DNA of 64,000 nucleotides, taken from the NCBI GenBank assembly GCA_029204225.1, contig CM055111.1:23930899-23994898 (forward strand), in the 5' to 3' direction. The position numbers and the translations under genes were made by a program. The stretch comes from Diphasiastrum complanatum. Taxonomy: Eukaryota; Streptophyta; Lycopodiopsida; Lycopodiales; Lycopodiaceae. The first letter of the stretch is position 1. Every line of letters starts with the position of its first letter. Positions 61,201-64,000 of this stretch are shown here, in pieces. The notes below the pieces were generated by a model. That model was not told the origin of the DNA. It saw only the letters and a list, made by a program, of their open reading frames with translations, and searched no databases.

Positions 61201-63716
61201 TATAGATATTGGAGTACATTTTGTAGAATATGACTACCATTAGTAGCTAGAGGTCTCAACCAGATTCCAGGAGTCGACTAGTAAAGAGACATTCAGTTCT
61301 ACAGTTAAATTGGCTTCAATCAGAAACTTATTAGCAATTGCAGTTGCAGAAGATTTAGTAATACATCAAATGGATGTACAAATTGCTTTCCTCAATGACT
61401 ACCTCAAGGAGGAAGTATTCATGAGACAACCAGAAGGTTGTACAGAGAAAGACAAACAACATGAAGTATGCAAGCTACAAAATCAATATATGGTTTCAAA
61501 ACGTCACGAAGATCATGGTTTCAAAGAATAAATACAATCTTTCTTGAGACGACATTCGGCACATAACTGAAAAATACCAAACGACACAAGTTGGGGAAAA
61601 TGCTGAAAGGCATAAATAGGGAAAATGCCAATCAACATAAATCCTAAAAATGCCGATTGGTGGAAATGCTTACTCAATGAAATGCTGACTCAATATAAAT
61701 TGCCCATTCAATGGAAGTGCCGACTTCGACCATTCAACGAAAATGTCGACTATAAAAATGCTGATCGGCATTTTGGTGGCACTCAAAATGTAGCTCTTCC
61801 TCTGCGCAGTTTAAATCTTTTAAGGGCTGCCCTTAAGAAATTCAACGCATTGGCAATACTCACATATGATCCAAAACAACTATGTTGAATATCTATTGCT
61901 GCTTGTATAACGTACGATAAGTCGGAGTTAGTACTTGGTATATCAAACTACCATCTTTAGTATCAACTATTAATCCTGGAAACAATCAAAATCTCTAAGT
62001 ACTTGTCAAACAAATAATGCTCTCAATTTATACATGCATAGAATCAGAGCAAGACTATCACGTTTGAATTTAATGATCAATACATGAGAATAAAGATACA
62101 TGCAATCAAAATCATCAGACAAGTAAAGACATTGCAAACAACGTCGAGTGTCTACGCAATAGTTTGGGTCGTCTCAGACTCTCAGTATTGTATTATCAGT
62201 CTCCGAACTGAGAAGTCCGCGCGCAACACTTGAATGCTTTCAATTAGTGTGATATTGTAGTTTCGTTAATGAATGGACTACCTTTCAAGGATCATTCCAA
62301 ACATCTTAATGCATGAGTGTCGCTTACTAGCTTTCTCTTCTTAGTGCATGGATTAGTTTTCCTAATTATTCAAGACGTGGGCCTAGGGTATATATACATA
62401 GGTCTCAATGTCAATGGTTCAATGTAAACAAATTAACTCTTAGAGAAACCCATATCAAATAGCTTAGATCCTACTTCGATACAATGGCATACTCTTCATT
62501 GATCTATCATTGATTTACGTAAGTGTAGATAAATTGATCTACATATTTACAATCTCTTTTACAGATTGATCTCCCACACTTACATGTGCATATGCATTCA
62601 ATAAGTTGCCTATGGGTGTTATTCTTTATATGCAAACCTAAAATGATAAAAAATGAAACATGTATACTTGACATCAATCATATTGTAAAACTAATTTTTA
62701 GACATTCTTGGACCTATTCAGAAAGGGCCTCTTGTTGAAGTGTCTGCTTTTGGAAGTTCATATCAATTATTCCTTTGTCGTGCTCCATGTCAGATATATC
62801 AGATAGGTAATGGTATTTTTATATTATTGATTTCTTATTTTTAGGATTGCGATGCTCCTGATTACTAAAGTTGCTACAAAGAATAGTTAATTTGAATGAT
62901 TATTTCTTTCAAACTCACACCTAACATTTTCTTATTTTCGCTAGCACTTGTATCTGCGAATTCCTCACATTTTGTGGCTGCCACCACTTTTTTTCATAAT
63001 TATTGAAATTCTAAAATCCTAATCCTAAGGGCATTCAAAAAGGTTTATTAGGTTGAATCGGTCTATATAGAATTGTGCTTTAAAGCTCTGCATATACACA
63101 CGGTTTACAGTTCAGGGTTTAATTCCACCCGTGTCTTATCTTTAATAATATCTATAATGTCTGCATTCTTGAATCTGATTTTGATAACTCTACAGTGCAT
63201 TGAAATTTCATTCACGCAATGTCCTCTCTATCATGCAAGCCAGATTTCAGCAATGCAATTTTAATATTTTTGATATAATTTAAATAATAAATTACAAATT
63301 TCTTTCAACTTAAAACTAGCCGTGCAATCAGATAAAAATTTTGAGCATTCAAAGGTGAGGCAGACCTTCAATCGTTGTAGTTGGGACATGTAGACACGCT
63401 TGGTGTAGTCAGACAATAATTGACCCAAGGCATCGGTACTTCCCCGGCTCGGCACACCAAGACCTGCCATCCACCCATCCATGATTGCTGTAGAAAGCAG
63501 CTCAAACTGACCAGCAACCCCGCGGACGCTATCTTCACCAGCTAGCGACAAAAATTCAAAGCTTTCAGCAACCCATGCTCTTATCTGTCGCTGAATCTCT
63601 CCAGCTGGTGTATGGACAAAAAGGGCTGCTAATTTCTTGTTACCAATTGCAAACTTGCGTGCTTCTTCGTTTGTCTCTTTGAGCTTTGTGCCTTCCAGGT
63701 GCTGGTTATAAGTCTC
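51711..63716 (-). CDS. KAC: KAC/KCA kinesin-like protein (KIN-14 group), C-terminal half
   Basis: Five minus-strand exons join in phase 0 with GT-AG introns: 63366-63716, 55030-55128, 54616-54756, 54046-54204 and 51711-52286, together 441 residues plus stop. Hallmarks: KLKETNEEARKFAIGNKKLA, ALFVHTPAGEIQRQIRAWVA, STAIMDGWMAGLG, TDALGQLLSDYTKRVY, STLATEEAET, PFRTPSTASEDARVASLISL, DHPCAQK, WSVLQFNTG, PFIIKCG, SLEEIRRLLSHLPEAF and LALARTAEGTCARYARLYRT. These are diagnostic of the plant KAC1/KAC2 (KCA1/2) family, which acts in actin-based chloroplast movement and anchoring and has a poorly conserved motor. The motor domain and earlier coiled coil lie beyond the right edge. No frameshift or stop was seen in any exon, so the gene appears functional despite an 8.2 kb transposon-filled intron. 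Confidence 0.93.
52287..54045 (-). other. KAC intron with two local tandem duplications
   Basis: The donor GTACGT lies after 54046 and the acceptor before 52286. A ~78 bp unit is repeated at 52771-52850 and 52851-52927 (GGGCAATTGC, ATGCTATGATACACAGCAGT). A ~170 bp unit is repeated at 53452-53623 and 53624-53775 (TCGGTAGCTCTGCCAAAGGC). No gene is present inside. Confidence 0.75.
55599..55617. repeat. 19 bp palindrome in an ACGTAC-rich patch
   Basis: GGAACGTACGGTACGTTCC reads the same on both strands except at its central base. Within 160 bp there are further pieces (CCGGAACGTAC at 55632, CACGTTCCGGAACG at 55735). Confidence 0.8.
55880..57606 (-). mobile_element. Ty3/Gypsy fragment in the KAC intron
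   Basis: Read on the minus strand in order: gag (57358-57606, FMKFKPTKTELEWLHIYHQK); a knuckle missing one Cys (WFFCLGKHLFKDC, near 57080); a retropepsin with FDISSSHNIINSHVVKKLNL (56740-56800), whose DIS replaces the catalytic DSG/DTG; a jump to RNase H (YVYTDYRTLMYFC, RWAELMQEFHQDIRF, 56300-56420); and an integrase zinc region (MEEIKRAHQSDAH, near 56180). RT is deleted. Several frameshifts and stops are present. It has the same transcription sense as the host gene. Confidence 0.75.
57990..59630 (-). mobile_element. Copia gag-protease-pre-integrase fragment in the KAC intron
   Basis: On the minus strand: gag (59171-59440, KAHRMINLSVKDNIIPHICN; 58753-59079, DHVMSLSAREKLPTFGEL), the knuckle CNYCGKYGHFAFEEAK with the last Cys replaced, protease WYIDSGASKHMTPH near 58610-58650, and the pre-integrase motif LWHERYGHLSYQTLQVLNKY near 58180-58240. 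Integrase core, RT and the 3' LTR are missing. Frames are mostly open, so decay is moderate. Confidence 0.85.
59620..59630 (-). other. Copia primer-binding site (minus)
   Basis: Read on the minus strand, TGGTATCAAATC follows directly after the LTR end CATAACA. It matches the initiator-tRNA primer site in its first eight bases, which places the gag on the correct side of the LTR. Confidence 0.65.
59631..59950 (-). repeat. 5' LTR of the intronic Copia element (320 bp)
   Basis: On the minus strand it starts TGTTATGGAC and ends GTTCATAACA, a 10 bp imperfect inverted terminus of TG...CA type. A TATATATAGG promoter-like sequence lies near 59783-59795. No second LTR was seen downstream. Confidence 0.8.
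60207..60464 (-). CDS. Unrecognised 85-residue basic ORF
   Basis: The minus-strand frame encodes ARVADQLRSEFPVPSEEMEF, ARKWMRSRMGSAM and RPSYMEKEDWKYAKKEYKD, ending FKQQ. The alternation of Arg/Lys/Trp resembles the C-terminal accessory proteins of some plant DNA transposons, but I cannot confirm a family. It lies inside the KAC intron, upstream of the Copia LTR, and is probably a transposon remnant. Confidence 0.3.
   Translation of the reverse strand: MTGAMSAMTARVADQLRSEFPVPSEEMEFARKWMRSRMGSAMSHRQSEIRDAVRSNRSRPSYMEKEDWKYAKKEYKDNPDRFKQQ
60609..60785 (+). mobile_element. Gypsy chromodomain-like scrap
   Basis: The plus-strand frame VQILVEWDNHPIDEAI, followed by TAG where the family has Trp and then ESIDIF, matches the end of Ty3/Gypsy integrase (ILVxW...DAxWE). 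Nothing else of the element is recognisable. It is opposite in sense to the host gene. Confidence 0.5.
61295..61495 (+). mobile_element. Copia reverse transcriptase fragment
   Basis: Open frame with KLASIRNLLAIAVAEDLVIH, QMDVQIAFLNDYLKEEVFMR, QPEGCTEKD and HEVCKLQ, the well-known start of Copia RT, whose usual form is HQMDVKTAFLNG. It lies on the plus strand, so it cannot belong to the minus-strand Copia nearby. Confidence 0.85.
61560..63365. other. Rest of KAC intron, no gene
   Basis: A loose repeat of AAATGCCGATTGG / AAAATGCTGAT units fills 61590-61770. The remainder is AT-rich and featureless. Confidence 0.45.
63366..63716 (-). CDS. KAC: KAC exon at the right edge
   Basis: 117 codons between a TTAAACAG acceptor (63717-63724) and a GTCTGC donor. 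It encodes the most conserved part of the family, from ETYNQHLEGTKLKETNEEAR to KRVYMSQLQRLK. It joins directly to DLASTLATEE of the next exon. Confidence 0.92.
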
Positions 63717-64000
63717 CTGTTTAATCAGTAAACACCTTCAGTTACAATCCATTAGCAGAACTCTATTTTCTGTGTGAAACTCGGATAGCAATATTGTTGG
63801 ATCCTGGATGCACCTTTTTGTGCTTGTTTTTTTAATAGGAATGAGGTGCACTGTTAAAAAAAGAACCACATTTGGATATCAACGTTATAGTCTTAGGAGA
63901 CAGTGGACAATGCTTAACAAAACAAATTGACAAATCAGTGCATACTACTACCTCAACCTAGACCCTAAACTCAAGCTTACTCTATGGAGATGATCGTATA
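63717..64000 (-). other. KAC intron at window edge
   Basis: Non-coding sequence upstream of the last visible acceptor. The exons for the kinesin motor and the earlier coiled coil are expected beyond 64000. Confidence 0.6.

Larger units (their letters stand above)
55129..63365 (-). other. 8.2 kb KAC intron carrying nested retroelements
   Basis: The intron runs from a GTCTGC donor (63360-63365) to a CTTGCAG acceptor at 55129-55135. It contains a minus-strand Gypsy fragment, a minus-strand Copia with LTR, a plus-strand chromodomain-like scrap and a plus-strand Copia RT scrap. The remaining stretches (61560-63365 in particular) show no gene. Confidence 0.85.

Overview
This is a nuclear chromosome segment from a land plant. 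The evidence is split genes with GT-AG introns, three recognisable plant genes (a plastid zinc-finger protein, a SABATH methyltransferase and a KAC/KCA kinesin-like protein), and a background dominated by decayed LTR retrotransposons. One 8.2 kb intron packed with transposon debris suggests a large, retroelement-rich genome, as in ferns, lycophytes or gymnosperms. That placement is an inference, because nothing here fixes the species. Layout: 1-1,442 holds the first two exons (minus strand) of a plastid-targeted LQY1/BSD2-like protein. 2,346-7,660 is a decayed Ty3/Gypsy element with two unequal LTRs. 7,900-9,360 is an eroded transposase-like gene of unrecognised family. 10,935-12,480 holds two unidentified gene remnants. 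13,275-14,988 is a Copia gag fragment with its primer-binding site. 14,989-26,268 is a composite flanked by 1.46 kb inverted repeats that themselves contain an LTR. Inside it are a minus-strand Gypsy fragment and a three-gene module at 19,331-24,549. 26,270-28,660 is another Gypsy fragment followed by an LTR. 30,040-39,954 holds two SABATH methyltransferase copies in a head-to-head inverted duplication. The right copy is intact, and the left copy is broken by a 1,225 bp solo-LTR-like insertion with a perfect 5 bp target duplication. 41,640-46,210 has a LINE 3' end, a Helitron-type PIF1 helicase remnant and a direct repeat. 47,249-49,122 has two hairpin or foldback structures. 51,711-63,716 is the 3' part of a KAC/KCA gene on the minus strand. 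The most unusual content is the module at 19,331-24,549. Its minus-strand gene (20,718-22,204) reads from a histone H3-fold domain with a CENH3-like signature, through a basic proline-rich linker, into a C48 (Ulp1/SENP) cysteine protease domain with visible His, Asp, Gln and Cys motifs. It is divergently paired with a plus-strand gene of unknown function (23,037-24,549) across a 0.83 kb control region. That region carries four copies of the 14-mer GCACAAGTGCGATA (one with a substitution) and a run of CACGTG/CATGTG palindromes ending in a TATA box. A smaller plus-strand two-exon gene lies convergently at 19,331. All three show frameshifts or in-frame stops, so this copy looks decayed. The architecture points to an undescribed family of mobile element or captured virus-like gene cluster that uses a histone mimic joined to a deSUMOylase-type protease. 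The ordinary plant genes are not visibly connected functionally. The three that are recognised concern plastid thiol or photosystem maintenance (inferred), small-molecule carboxyl methylation, and chloroplast movement along actin.
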